Source: Clostridium sp. 1001275B_160808_H3
GTDB lineage: Bacteria > Bacillota > Clostridia > Clostridiales > Clostridiaceae
DNA: 64,000 nt
Direction of reading: 5' to 3'
NCBI RefSeq assembly: GCF_015550425.1
Contig: NZ_JADNAT010000015.1
Span: forward strand, 29,290-93,289
This document shows positions 37,525 to 45,963 of this stretch, piece after piece. Under the pieces are notes generated by a model, which was given only the letters and a program-made list of their open reading frames with translations, was not told the origin of the DNA and did not search any database. A program made the translations under genes and the position numbers. Each line of letters opens with the position of its first letter. The first letter of the stretch is position 1.

Positions 37525-38883
37525 CAATTTCAAGGAATTTTTTCTATTCGGAACTATTACCATAAAAATAAATAATCCCAATAATAATAATCCCTTGATT
37601 ATACTTGTACAACTTATACTCCACCAAACTCCGTTTATTCCAAGTGAAGGTATACTGCTTAATAATATTGCAAGAGGTATTCTAAGACCAGTAAACAATA
37701 TACTAACCCAAGATGGCGTAACTGTATTTCCAAGACCTGAAAATGCTCCTGCTGTTGTAATTTCTATGCACATAAATAATTGGGAATATCCTAAGATTTT
37801 AAGATATATAGCACCTTGTGAAATTGCTTCAGCTTCAGGTATGAATACTGAAAAAACGCTTCCTCCTGCAAATACTAACAGTATAGTAGAAAAAATTCCT
37901 ACCAAAGTTGCCATAACCATTGTTGCTTTATATCCCTTTAATATCCTGTCCCATCTATTTGCTCCATAATTTTGTCCTACAAAAGCTGTTAATGCTGCTG
38001 CAAAACCTTCTGCTGTCATCCATGATATTGCTTCTATTTGTGATCCAACCTTTTGAACTGCAATTGCTACTGGCCCCCATGATGCAATTACTCTTCCAAT
38101 TATCATAGCAAAAACTGAAAACAAGCAATTTTGAAGTGCCGTTGGAATCCCAAATTTACATATTCTATACATATAACTTTTATCCAAATACTTCTTATTT
38201 TTCAAACTTAAGCTATATCCATTTTTTATAAATGATATTATAAATATAATAGTAACAATAGCTTGTGCACTAATAGTTGCTAGGGCTGCTCCAATCACTC
38301 CAAGCTTTGGGAATCCCCAAAGTCCAAATATCAATATTGGGTCAAATATTATATTAAAAGCTAGTCCAATAGCATTTATCAAAAAAGGAATTTTGCTACT
38401 ACCAGCAGCATTAAAGATACCTGTAAATAATGGATTTAAAAAGCTAAATATCATTCCAAATGACACTACAATTAAGTAGTCTATAGACATTTTTATTATG
38501 CTTTCATCTCCTAAATTAAAGAATCCTATTAGTTGATTTTTAAAAACTATTAAAATAATCGTATATAATATTGCCATTACTATATTAATAAATAAACTAT
38601 TATATATAAATTTATTTCTTTCCTTAACATCTTTCTTTCCTATTGCTTGAGCAACACCTATTTCGGCTCCTATTTTGGATATAAATACAAGTGCGCTTCC
38701 AAACCAAGTGAAGAAACCTGCTGTTCCTACTGCTGCTACTGACTCGCTACCTATTCTGCCTACCCACATCATATCTATCATATTGTAAGCCATTTGTATG
38801 AAAGATGTGCCTAAAATCGGTACAGACAATTTTAGTAGTACATTAAATATATTTCCTGACACTAAATCTACTGATTTTTTCAT
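37504..38883 (-). CDS. MATE-family efflux protein
   Basis: 459-residue multidrug and toxin extruder with 12 predicted membrane segments, exporting cationic compounds by Na+ or H+ antiport. Typical family phrases are VPILGTSFIQMAYNMIDMMWVGRIG in the first helices, in pieces, and AFVGQNYGANRWDR in the second half. I start at ATG 38883 (MKKSVDLVSG), which directly follows AAGGAGG; a longer frame adds 12 residues lacking a ribosome site. The substrate is unknown. No terminator is seen before the trpP promoter, so some readthrough into the T-box leader is possible. Confidence 0.92.
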   Translation of the reverse strand: MKKSVDLVSGNIFNVLLKLSVPILGTSFIQMAYNMIDMMWVGRIGSESVAAVGTAGFFTWFGSALVFISKIGAEIGVAQAIGKKDVKERNKFIYNSLFINIVMAILYTIILIVFKNQLIGFFNLGDESIIKMSIDYLIVVSFGMIFSFLNPLFTGIFNAAGSSKIPFLINAIGLAFNIIFDPILIFGLWGFPKLGVIGAALATISAQAIVTIIFIISFIKNGYSLSLKNKKYLDKSYMYRICKFGIPTALQNCLFSVFAMIIGRVIASWGPVAIAVQKVGSQIEAISWMTAEGFAAALTAFVGQNYGANRWDRILKGYKATMVMATLVGIFSTILLVFAGGSVFSVFIPEAEAISQGAIYLKILGYSQLFMCIEITTAGAFSGLGNTVTPSWVSILFTGLRIPLAILLSSIPSLGINGVWWSISCTSIIKGLLLLGLFIFMVIVPNRKNSLKLLTIMNR

Positions 38884-39004
38884 ATGTACCTCCTTATTTA
38901 TGATATTATTTATCTTCAAATTATATATTTAGTAGTATCTTTTTTCAATATACTTATATTTATTTATTCACTTTTTTTGAATATTAAATATTCTTAATAA
39001 AACT

Positions 39005-39030
39005 TAAAGGATTACCTAGGTAATCCTTTA
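39005..39030 (-). terminator. Terminator overlapping the stop of the second GGDEF-EAL gene
   Basis: A 26-base perfect palindrome, stem TAAAGGATTAC with CTAG loop; its first arm contains the stop codon. Confidence 0.85.
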
Positions 39031-40764
39031 TTTACTTAACATATTTATTATATTTTCAAAATGCTCAGGTTTACTATAATAAAAACCTTGTACTGTATCA
39101 CATTCTATACTTCTTAAATAATCTACTTGCTCTTTTTCTTCTACACCTTCAGCAACAACTGTCATGCCAAGTTTATGTGACAATTGAATAATATTTTCTA
39201 CTATGTACCTACTTTTGTCATTTTCAGACATATCAATAACAAAACTTCTATCAATTTTTAAAACATCTATTGGCAACTTAGTTAAATGATTCAAGGAAGA
39301 ATATCCAGTTCCAAAATCATCTAAAGCAATGGAAGCACCTAATTCTTTTATTTGTAATAAACACTCTATGTTCTTATCTACTGATTTCATTATCATACTT
39401 TCAGTTATTTCTACTTCTATGTACTTAGGAGGGACATTAAACTCATCTATCAAAGAATTAAAGTATTCTAATAAATCACCATCTCGTAATTGTATTTCAG
39501 ATAAATTAACTGCTATTTTAAAGTTATCATAGCCTTCTAATAATAGATATTTTACCTTTGCAAAAACTTCTCTTAATACAAATTTTCCTATTGGTATTAT
39601 AAGCCTTGTATTTTCAGCTACAGGAATAAACTCTCCAGGACTAACAAAGCCTATTTCATCACTTTTCCATCTAAGTAATGCTTCAAATCCATTTACTTCA
39701 TCATCTGTAAGCCTCACTTTAGGCTGAAACACAACAAACATCTCATTATTATCTAATGCAGTTCTAAGACCTCTTTGAATTGAGTAAATTCTATTTATCT
39801 CTCTTGATATGTTATTATTAAACATTTGCCATTGATTTTTACCATTGCTTTTAGCTATATACATTGCAGCATCAGCATTTTTAAGCAGCACTTCAAAATT
39901 TTCACCATCATCAGGGAAAACTGATACTCCTATACTTGTTGAAGAATAAATTTTATGACCATTTATGTCATATGGATTTTTTAATATTTCCATAATTTTT
40001 CTTACCGTATCATTTATTTCATTTAAGTAACTTATAGATGAAATAAATATTAAGAATTCATCTCCACCAAATCTACATAACAATTGATCATCATTAAATA
40101 TTTTCTTTAAGTCTTCTGAAAAATTCTCCAAAAATATATCTCCGCATTTATGCCCATAAGAGTCATTTATAAACTTAAAATTATCTATATCTATAATTAT
40201 TAATGCTCCTCTAGATTCTGAAATAATGTGCTTCTCAAGCTCTTTCTCTATAATATTTTTGAATTGCTTTCTATTATTTAATCCAGTTAATTCATCATAA
40301 TAACTAATATACTCTAACTTTAAATGTGCCTCTTTTTCTCTTGTTATATTATGAACATATCCTTCAAACCCTAAAAATTCGCCTTTATTACTATTTCTTG
40401 ACTGGCCTTTAACACTAATCCATATATCTTCCCCTAAAATATTAGTCATCCTAACTTCAATTTCTTCTAAATTATTTTTTATACCATCAATTAATATATC
40501 AAAATAATCTTGGCGAAAGTAGCTTCTACACTCATCAAAAGTTATTATACTAAAATCATCTTTGTATCCTGTAATTTCTTTATTGTTCCCATAAAGCATT
40601 ATTAAATCTTCTTCTTTATTTACAGAAATAAATAGTCCTTTAATAGACCTAATAAAAGATTCTTTTGAATTTAATAAAAACTCTTTTTGTCTATCTTTAA
40701 GATTATTCGAAGTCTTATCGTTAAGGGAACCAACATCCATGTTATAACTATTTTCCCTAATCAT
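39028..40764 (-). CDS. PAS-GGDEF-EAL cyclic-di-GMP protein
   Basis: 578 residues, soluble. A PAS-like domain (about 30-150) precedes GGDEF with intact RFGGDEFLIF and EAL with intact GFEALLRW, EITESM and DDFGTGYSS. Both cyclase and phosphodiesterase sites look complete. The GGDEF-EAL half is closely similar to that of the protein at 31800-34040, including VSPxEFIP and LIIPIGK, so these are paralogues; this copy lacks the membrane anchor and one PAS unit. Upstream on the same strand, within 60 bases, are a 41-residue membrane peptide and a DUF4250 gene, suggesting a shared transcript. Confidence 0.9.
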   Translation of the reverse strand: MIRENSYNMDVGSLNDKTSNNLKDRQKEFLLNSKESFIRSIKGLFISVNKEEDLIMLYGNNKEITGYKDDFSIITFDECRSYFRQDYFDILIDGIKNNLEEIEVRMTNILGEDIWISVKGQSRNSNKGEFLGFEGYVHNITREKEAHLKLEYISYYDELTGLNNRKQFKNIIEKELEKHIISESRGALIIIDIDNFKFINDSYGHKCGDIFLENFSEDLKKIFNDDQLLCRFGGDEFLIFISSISYLNEINDTVRKIMEILKNPYDINGHKIYSSTSIGVSVFPDDGENFEVLLKNADAAMYIAKSNGKNQWQMFNNNISREINRIYSIQRGLRTALDNNEMFVVFQPKVRLTDDEVNGFEALLRWKSDEIGFVSPGEFIPVAENTRLIIPIGKFVLREVFAKVKYLLLEGYDNFKIAVNLSEIQLRDGDLLEYFNSLIDEFNVPPKYIEVEITESMIMKSVDKNIECLLQIKELGASIALDDFGTGYSSLNHLTKLPIDVLKIDRSFVIDMSENDKSRYIVENIIQLSHKLGMTVVAEGVEEKEQVDYLRSIECDTVQGFYYSKPEHFENIINMLSK

Positions 40765-40817
40765 ATATTTAAATCCTTCTCAAAGTATATTTTTATATTT
40801 ATTATATAATTTAAAAC

Positions 40818-40943
40818 TTATTTATTTTCTTCTACTTTCGCTTCATCTTTTGATTTTTCTTTATTATCATTTATTAATGTTGCAACTAAAGCAGCTCCAG
40901 CAGCTACAACTACCGCTAACTTACCCAAGCTTTTCATTTTCAT
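40818..40943 (-). CDS. 41-residue single-pass membrane peptide
   Basis: Translation MKMKSLGKLAVVVAAGAALV, then a short polar tail rich in Lys and Glu ending EENK. It has one Ala/Val-rich membrane segment (about 8-24) and a perfect AGGAGG seven bases before ATG 40943. It lies 19 bases after the DUF4250 stop and 53 bases before the GGDEF-EAL gene, so the three may be co-transcribed. I recognise no family. The strong ribosome site and N-terminal charge pattern support a real gene, perhaps a small membrane partner of the cyclic-di-GMP enzyme, which is speculative. Confidence 0.65.
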   Translation of the reverse strand: MKMKSLGKLAVVVAAGAALVATLINDNKEKSKDEAKVEENK

Positions 40944-40962
40944 AAATTGTTCCTCCTACCCA

Positions 40963-41151
40963 TTATTTGAATTGATTTTGATCTCTTTCATATTTATATC
41001 CTATTGAACTTAATTTGTTTTTTAATTCTTCTTCTGTTACCCCTATGTCTTCACATAATGATGATAAATTAGAGTAGAAATCTCTTAATTTCATATTTAT
41101 CATACTTAATAGAATATTAGGATCCATAGATAAAATGCTTTCTCTATCCAT
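40963..41151 (-). CDS. DUF4250 family small protein
   Basis: 62 residues. The sequence MDPNILLSMINMKLRDFYSN, then LCEDIGVTEEELKNKL and GYKYERDQNQFK fits the DUF4250 pattern of clostridia and relatives: a short helical protein with a conserved NxKLRD and a C-terminal GYxY..NxF. It is soluble. AGGAG precedes ATG 41151. It heads a possible three-gene unit with the 41-residue membrane peptide and the GGDEF-EAL gene. No function is known to me. Confidence 0.8.
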   Translation of the reverse strand: MDRESILSMDPNILLSMINMKLRDFYSNLSSLCEDIGVTEEELKNKLSSIGYKYERDQNQFK

Positions 41152-41352
41152 ACTATTTCTCCTTTTTATATATACAATTTCTATATATTTGGAATCTTAA
41201 ATAAAATATACCATATATCTTTTAATAAAAAAAGTACATTATACATCTTTTTGTATATTTATTAAGATAAATATACAATAATAATTTACTTTTTTATTAT
41301 CGTAATTAATTATATTATTTTTATATGTTTCAACTATTTTTTTATAAAAGCT

Positions 41353-41526
41353 AAGGAGCTGTTGCCCGATTAAAAATGCAGAATTTATAATGTAGAATGA
41401 GGGTAAAAACTACTGAAAGTATTTTTAAAATAATATAAATTTAAATATTTCAGTACGAAATATAATCGAAATTTTAAATTTTATATTCTACATCTTAAAT
41501 TAAATAGCATTCTGCAACAGCTCCTT
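41353..41526. repeat. Foldback element copy A, nested in a terminator-like hairpin
   Basis: Outer arms AAGGAGCTGTTGC (41353-41365) and GCAACAGCTCCTT (41514-41526) are perfect inverses. Inside are inner arms AATGTAGAAT (41389-41398) and ATTCTACAT (41485-41493), with GAAATTTTAAATTT beside the right one. The inner part is shared with 42720-42825. The outer arms look like the GGAGCTGT terminators at 30407 and 36538, and they follow the 30-residue gene as a terminator would; the loop seems to have received an insert of about 145 bases. Confidence 0.6.
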
Positions 41527-41547
41527 ATACAAGCTTTATTTAATTAA

Positions 41548-41640
41548 TTATTTAACTTCTGGTACTTTAGAAGCTTCACTTTTCTTTGGAGATTTATATC
41601 CATTCTTCTCCCAACTTGCTTCTTGATGTTTCTTAGCCAT
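41548..41640 (-). CDS. 30-residue Lys/Glu-rich peptide
   Basis: Reads MAKKHQEASWEKNGYKSPKK, then SEASKVPEVK and stop. GGAGGTG lies six to seven bases before ATG 41640, which strongly supports translation. Charged and Ser-rich, no membrane segment, no Cys. It stands alone, followed by the split hairpin at 41353-41526. Small sporulation-related proteins of this composition exist in clostridia, but I do not recognise a family. Confidence 0.6.
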   Translation of the reverse strand: MAKKHQEASWEKNGYKSPKKSEASKVPEVK

Positions 41641-41730
41641 TAGCTTTCACCTCCATTATATTATTAGTATTCATTATCTATTTTTTAATTATTCTATATT
41701 CAATTTAATAAATTATTATTTCATAAAAAA

Positions 41731-41774
41731 ATAAAGATATTATGTAGACAATCTTTCTTACATAATATCTTTAT
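41731..41774 (-). terminator. Terminator after the TtcA-like gene
   Basis: A 16-bp perfect stem ATAAAGATATTATGTA / TACATAATATCTTTAT with a 12-base loop, then T-rich sequence on the minus strand. Confidence 0.85.
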
Positions 41775-41787
41775 TATAAAACTTTAA

Positions 41788-42654
41788 TTATTCTTCATCG
41801 TAAACTTCTAAATACTTTGTCTTTATACCATCTTTTTCCCAACCAAGTATAGAGTCTAAATTAACATTTTCAGCTGCCTTAAATATTGATTTTTCAACGC
41901 CATCAAAATTTCTCTTAAGCTCTTTTATTAATTCCTTTATCTCATATCTCTTATTTCCTATTTTCTCAGCTGCAACCATACATGCACAATTTAATGGCCA
42001 AATTCCTGCATTATTAGTAAATCTCTTTATATACTCTTCTTCTACATAATAAAGCGGTCTTATAAGCTCCATATCTTCAAAATTAGCTGCCTTAAATTTA
42101 GGAAGCATAGTTTTAAAATTACCTGCATAAAGCACATTTAATAATGTAGTTTCTATAACATCATTGTAATGATGTCCTAGTGCTAACTTGTTACATCCAA
42201 GTTCTCTTGCTTTACTATAAAGAGATCCTCTTCTCATTCTTGCACAAAGATAACATGGGTAATCTCTTGCCATCTTATCTATAACTTCGAAAACTTTTCC
42301 CTCATATATATGTACTGGTATTCCAAGATGGTTACAATTCTCTATAAGTAATTCTTTTATTTGTGGATGATATCCTGGATCCATTGCTATAAATTCTAAT
42401 TCAAAGTTCATTTGTCCATGTTTTTTAAGCTCTTGGAAACACTTAGCCATAAGTAGCGAATCTTTACCACCAGAAATAGCTACTGCAATCTTATCTCCCT
42501 CTTCTACAAGATTATAATCTTTGACAGCTCTTACAAACTTAGTCCAAATATGTTTTCTATATTTTTTAACAAGGCTACGCTCTATTTCTTCTAAAGGCTT
42601 TTTTTCTTCAGTAGGAATTAGTCTCTCGCAGCCTTTACCTGCTATACTACTCAT
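41788..42654 (-). CDS. TtcA-like tRNA-thiolation ATPase (PP-loop)
   Basis: 288 residues. Adenylating N-type ATPase of the TtcA/TilS superfamily; TtcA makes 2-thiocytidine-32 in tRNA using an Fe-S cluster. The PP-loop is AISGGKDSLL (about 59-68). Candidate cluster ligands are in CYLCARMRRG (two Cys) and WPLNCACMV near residue 228. A GHHYNDVIETTLLN motif completes the active site. The start at 42654 follows GAGGTG. Upstream lies a foldback element and then the EFR1-type gene. The family is solid; the precise modified base is inferred. Confidence 0.85.
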   Translation of the reverse strand: MSSIAGKGCERLIPTEEKKPLEEIERSLVKKYRKHIWTKFVRAVKDYNLVEEGDKIAVAISGGKDSLLMAKCFQELKKHGQMNFELEFIAMDPGYHPQIKELLIENCNHLGIPVHIYEGKVFEVIDKMARDYPCYLCARMRRGSLYSKARELGCNKLALGHHYNDVIETTLLNVLYAGNFKTMLPKFKAANFEDMELIRPLYYVEEEYIKRFTNNAGIWPLNCACMVAAEKIGNKRYEIKELIKELKRNFDGVEKSIFKAAENVNLDSILGWEKDGIKTKYLEVYDEE

Positions 42655-42719
42655 TTTATCACCTCATTTAATAATCCTTTTCAATTATAACACTTTTTAA
42701 ACTTATTGTCTTTATATAA

Positions 42720-42825
42720 ATATGGAGTTAGCACAATTAAAAATGTAGAATGTACAATTAAAACTAAAGAAATTTTAAATTTCACATTCTACATTTCAAT
42801 TATTAGAAAACTTTCCAACACCTAT
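42720..42825. repeat. Foldback element copy B
   Basis: A perfect 13-bp inner stem AAATGTAGAATGT (42741-42753) / ACATTCTACATTT (42784-42796), with GAAATTTTAAATTT beside the right arm exactly as in copy A. Weaker outer arms ATATGGAGTTAGC (42720-42732) and CCAACACCTAT (42815-42825) pair imperfectly (about ten pairs). It lies 20 bases past the EFR1-type stop, where a terminator would be expected. Confidence 0.6.
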
Positions 42826-42844
42826 ATATAATATTTTACTTTAA

Positions 42845-43609
42845 TTAACTTATCAGTTCATTTATTTCTATATATGGATTCTTATATCTATTTTTCTTTA
42901 CTGTACTTTTTCCTATATTTATAGCTTTTTTAGGGCATAAATTTATACATGCCATACAGTCTGTACAATTACCTTTCCAAGTTGGAATACTATTTTTCAT
43001 TATAATATTATCTGCAGGACATGCCTTCTTACAAATTTCACATCCAATACAGTCACTATTAACATTAAAATTTTTATCCTTACTTTTATACACATTTTTC
43101 CACATTGAATAAAGGATCTTATTTAATCCAAATTTATAATTGCATTTTTTAATTTTTCTTTCTTTAATTTCATTAATAAAATCTTCTAAAATTTTTTCAT
43201 TTTTCTCAATTGCTTCAATAGCTCTTTTTTCACTTGGATTTCTACCTGCTCTTATATAGTTAGAAATATATTTTATACATACAAAATTTGATAAAGTATT
43301 CGTATCTTTAATTATTTCATTTATATGGGCAAAGCTACTTTTTGCTTCTCCTCCACCAGATACCCCTACTGCAAAAACATAGGAATTTTTCTTTAATTTT
43401 AATTTACTTAATAATTCTAAAGTTATTATAGGTAAAGAACCAGAATGTATTGGATATATAAACCCAACTGTATCATCATCACAAATAAAATCATTATCTC
43501 TTAATGCTTTCGTCATAGATATTAATTCTACATATTCATCTAATGCTTCTTTTATTTTCTTTGAGACATATAAACTATTCCCAGTTGAAGAAAAATAATA
43601 AATTTTCAT
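42845..43609 (-). CDS. EFR1-type flavodoxin/ferredoxin fusion protein
   Basis: 254 residues. The N-terminal flavodoxin-like domain has YFSSTGNSLYVS (FMN-phosphate loop, 5-16) and GFIYPIHSGSLP. The C-terminal part has two [4Fe-4S] motifs, CIGCEICKKACP and CTDCMACINLCP. Such single-chain flavodoxin-plus-ferredoxin proteins (EFR1 family) are common in anaerobes and move electrons between carriers; partners are unknown. The neighbouring flavin oxidoreductase on the same strand, 63 bases upstream, could be a redox partner, but this is only positional. There is no signal peptide. Confidence 0.9.
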   Translation of the reverse strand: MKIYYFSSTGNSLYVSKKIKEALDEYVELISMTKALRDNDFICDDDTVGFIYPIHSGSLPIITLELLSKLKLKKNSYVFAVGVSGGGEAKSSFAHINEIIKDTNTLSNFVCIKYISNYIRAGRNPSEKRAIEAIEKNEKILEDFINEIKERKIKKCNYKFGLNKILYSMWKNVYKSKDKNFNVNSDCIGCEICKKACPADNIIMKNSIPTWKGNCTDCMACINLCPKKAINIGKSTVKKNRYKNPYIEINELIS

Positions 43610-43672
43610 AAATAATCCCCTATCCTACTTTGTATAATCTATAAATAATTATAGAACTAATTGAGTAAATTT

Positions 43673-45031
43673 CTATTTTTCACTTTTAATAACTTGAGGA
43701 TAATTAAAAACATTATATGGATCATATTGTTTTTTAATCTCTTTTAATCTTTTAATATTTTCTCCATAATATTCTTTTTCGTAATTATCTAATTCATCTA
43801 AAGGAAAATTAACAAAAGATCCTTCTGTTAGCCTTTCTATTGCTCTAAAGTTACTCTTAACCCATTCCTTATTTATATCTGCATATTCATCTTTTTCCCA
43901 AACGGATTGAATTCCCATTATAAACTTAGCATCCCTATAATAATATGCTGTATCTAATTTATTTACATCAGCAATTGCTCCTCCAGCTCCATAAAATGAT
44001 ATTGCAGTATAATATGATCCTTCTGTTGGATTATCTATTATTTCTATAAGTTTTTTTATTTCGTTATTATTATAGTCTCTATATACAAACCTTCCTGTTG
44101 ACTTATACTTTTCATAATCCGGATGGCTATCTTGAATCCATCTATTACATTCTAATATACTCATATCCTCTACTTTAAGTTCAATTGAAGTTGTTATATC
44201 TTCTAAAGGTTTAAGTATTTCTCTTGCTTCATTGGAACTTCCATAAAATAATCCTGTAAGTTTAACTCCTCTTCCTCTTTCAGCTGAATTATATATTGCA
44301 GTTTTTAAATTCATTCTTCTATCTAAATTTTTATATAATTCTTGAAGAACCTCAATAACTTTAATATTATCTTCATTAGTAATATTAGGATAATTTATAT
44401 TGATTAACGTGCCCATTTTAATTTTTTCTTTTAACTTTATAGTCATTGAAGTTATAATCCCAAAATTACATCCTCCACTACCTTTACAAGCCCAGAATAA
44501 ATCACTATTTGATTGTTCATTAAGTATTAATTTTTTTCCTTCATAATTTATCATTTCAACTTCAAGTAAACTATCACATGCTAACCCTAGAAATCTGCTT
44601 GAATATCCCCAGCCACCACCAAGTACTAGACCTGCTACACCTACAGTTGGACATCCCCCTCCTGGAAATGCATAATTCCTACTTCCTAGCGATTCATATA
44701 TTTCTCTATTTCTTACTCCACCTCCTATTTTTACAAAACCATTATTTTCATCTATATTAATTTCATCCATTTTACTTATATCTATAACAGCTACATCATT
44801 ACCAGTTGAATATCCTTCATAACTATGTGCTCCAGATCTTACTCTTATTTCTATAGAATTCTTTCTAGCCCATAGTATTGCATTAATAACATCTTCATCA
44901 TTATGGCAATATATAATTACTAATGGATATTTTTCAATAGCTCTATTCCAAGCTAATCTACTTTCTTCATATTCAAAACTTTCTTTGGTAATTATCTTGC
45001 CAGTTAATCCTGAATAATCAACATTTCTCAT
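43673..45031 (-). CDS. FAD-linked oxidase with bicovalent flavin (berberine-bridge-enzyme-like)
   Basis: 452 residues. FAD_binding_4 domain followed by a substrate domain and the short C-terminal BBE motif (YDPYNVFNYPQ). Two flavin attachment sites are present: His69 in RSGAHSYEG (8-alpha-methyl link) and Cys127 in GGGCPTVG (C6 link), the hallmark of bicovalent BBE-type oxidases of carbohydrates, alkaloids or alcohols. These usually need oxygen, which is odd in an anaerobe; the enzyme may use another acceptor such as the adjacent EFR1-type protein. No secretion signal. The substrate cannot be deduced. Confidence 0.88.
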   Translation of the reverse strand: MRNVDYSGLTGKIITKESFEYEESRLAWNRAIEKYPLVIIYCHNDEDVINAILWARKNSIEIRVRSGAHSYEGYSTGNDVAVIDISKMDEINIDENNGFVKIGGGVRNREIYESLGSRNYAFPGGGCPTVGVAGLVLGGGWGYSSRFLGLACDSLLEVEMINYEGKKLILNEQSNSDLFWACKGSGGCNFGIITSMTIKLKEKIKMGTLININYPNITNEDNIKVIEVLQELYKNLDRRMNLKTAIYNSAERGRGVKLTGLFYGSSNEAREILKPLEDITTSIELKVEDMSILECNRWIQDSHPDYEKYKSTGRFVYRDYNNNEIKKLIEIIDNPTEGSYYTAISFYGAGGAIADVNKLDTAYYYRDAKFIMGIQSVWEKDEYADINKEWVKSNFRAIERLTEGSFVNFPLDELDNYEKEYYGENIKRLKEIKKQYDPYNVFNYPQVIKSEK

Positions 45032-45424
45032 TTAATCACCTTCTGTAAATTATTTTTATAACTTTTGTAAATTATTTTATATATAAGATGATAACATATC
45101 ATTTCTTAAAATCAATAAAAAGAGCCATATTTAAGATTTATAATTATGCTTTTTTCAATATAATTTATCTAAAAATAATTCTATCTTTTTCCCAAACTTC
45201 AATTTCCTTTTCTTATAGAAACTAATATGATTCTATTTTGCTTAACTCTACTTATATCATATTCTAAAACCTTAGAGTATTATTTATTAAACCTTTTATC
45301 CATCATATCTACAAATATATAACTTTTTTTTAATAATCTTTAATTTCAATTTATTTTTTATCACATTTCTACTTTTTTCTACATAGTTTATAAATATAGA
45401 TGATAAATGAAAGGATGTTAATTT
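45032..45424. other. 393-base AT-rich gap between divergent genes
   Basis: It separates the flavin oxidase from cotJA. It must hold the promoters of both. I see no open frame, strong hairpin or repeat. A sporulation sigma-E promoter for cotJ is expected near 45370-45410, but no clear match can be defended. Confidence 0.5.
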
Positions 45425-45700
45425 ATGTACTATCGTAAAGATGATGATTGTGAAAAATGTAATGATTGTGTAAAAGACCCTAGCAAGATTTATTGTGATA
45501 TATCTTGTCCAGATACAAGTAAAAACTGTCGTGAATCATATAAGGTTTTTAATCCCCCTGTATATGCTAAGGCATTTATTGCACTTCAACCATATGAAAA
45601 TTTATTTAATATAGAGGATGCATTTGCTGCTGGAACAATATTTAAAGACTTATATAGTCCTTATTGTGATGTTCAATATATTAAAGGAGGACATAGATAA
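45425..45700 (+). CDS. cotJA: Spore coat protein CotJA
   Basis: 91 residues. The C-terminal half has the CotJA signature FIALQPYENLFNIEDAFAAG in part, then TIFKDLYSPY. The N-terminal third is rich in Cys (CEKCNDC and others), more so than in Bacillus CotJA, and could make disulphides or bind metal. Inner coat component made in the mother cell. Its stop overlaps the next start as TAATG, so translation is coupled with cotJB. AAAGGA precedes ATG 45425. Confidence 0.92.
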   Translation: MYYRKDDDCEKCNDCVKDPSKIYCDISCPDTSKNCRESYKVFNPPVYAKAFIALQPYENLFNIEDAFAAGTIFKDLYSPYCDVQYIKGGHR

Positions 45701-45963
45701 TGAGACGTGAAGACTACCTAGAAAAAATACAAAAATTACAATTTTTTGTTGTGGATTTAAATTTATATTTAGATAATTTTCCTGATTGTGAAAAAGCAAA
45801 ACATGATTATGAAGTGATATCTTGTGAACTAAAAAAGACAATTTGGGAATATGAAAAACAATATGGTCCATTAACCAACTTTGGTTCTTCTTACTTCCAA
45901 AATCCTGAAGCTTGGGTTAATAGTCCATGGCCTTGGGAAAACATGAAAGGAGGAAAAAATTAA
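45700..45963 (+). CDS. cotJB: Spore coat protein CotJB
   Basis: 87 residues, mostly helical, with the CotJB signature NFGSSYFQNPEAWVNSPWPW and E. It begins at the TAATG overlap with cotJA and ends at a second TAATG overlap with cotJC, giving stepwise translational coupling. The AAAGGAGG inside the end of cotJA serves as its ribosome site. Assembles with CotJA and CotJC in the inner spore coat. Confidence 0.93.
   Translation: MRREDYLEKIQKLQFFVVDLNLYLDNFPDCEKAKHDYEVISCELKKTIWEYEKQYGPLTNFGSSYFQNPEAWVNSPWPWENMKGGKN

Noticed and set aside
45360..45420. Sigma-E promoter of cotJ
   Set aside because: Expected from biology, but no -35/-10 pair with correct spacing stands out from AT-rich background.
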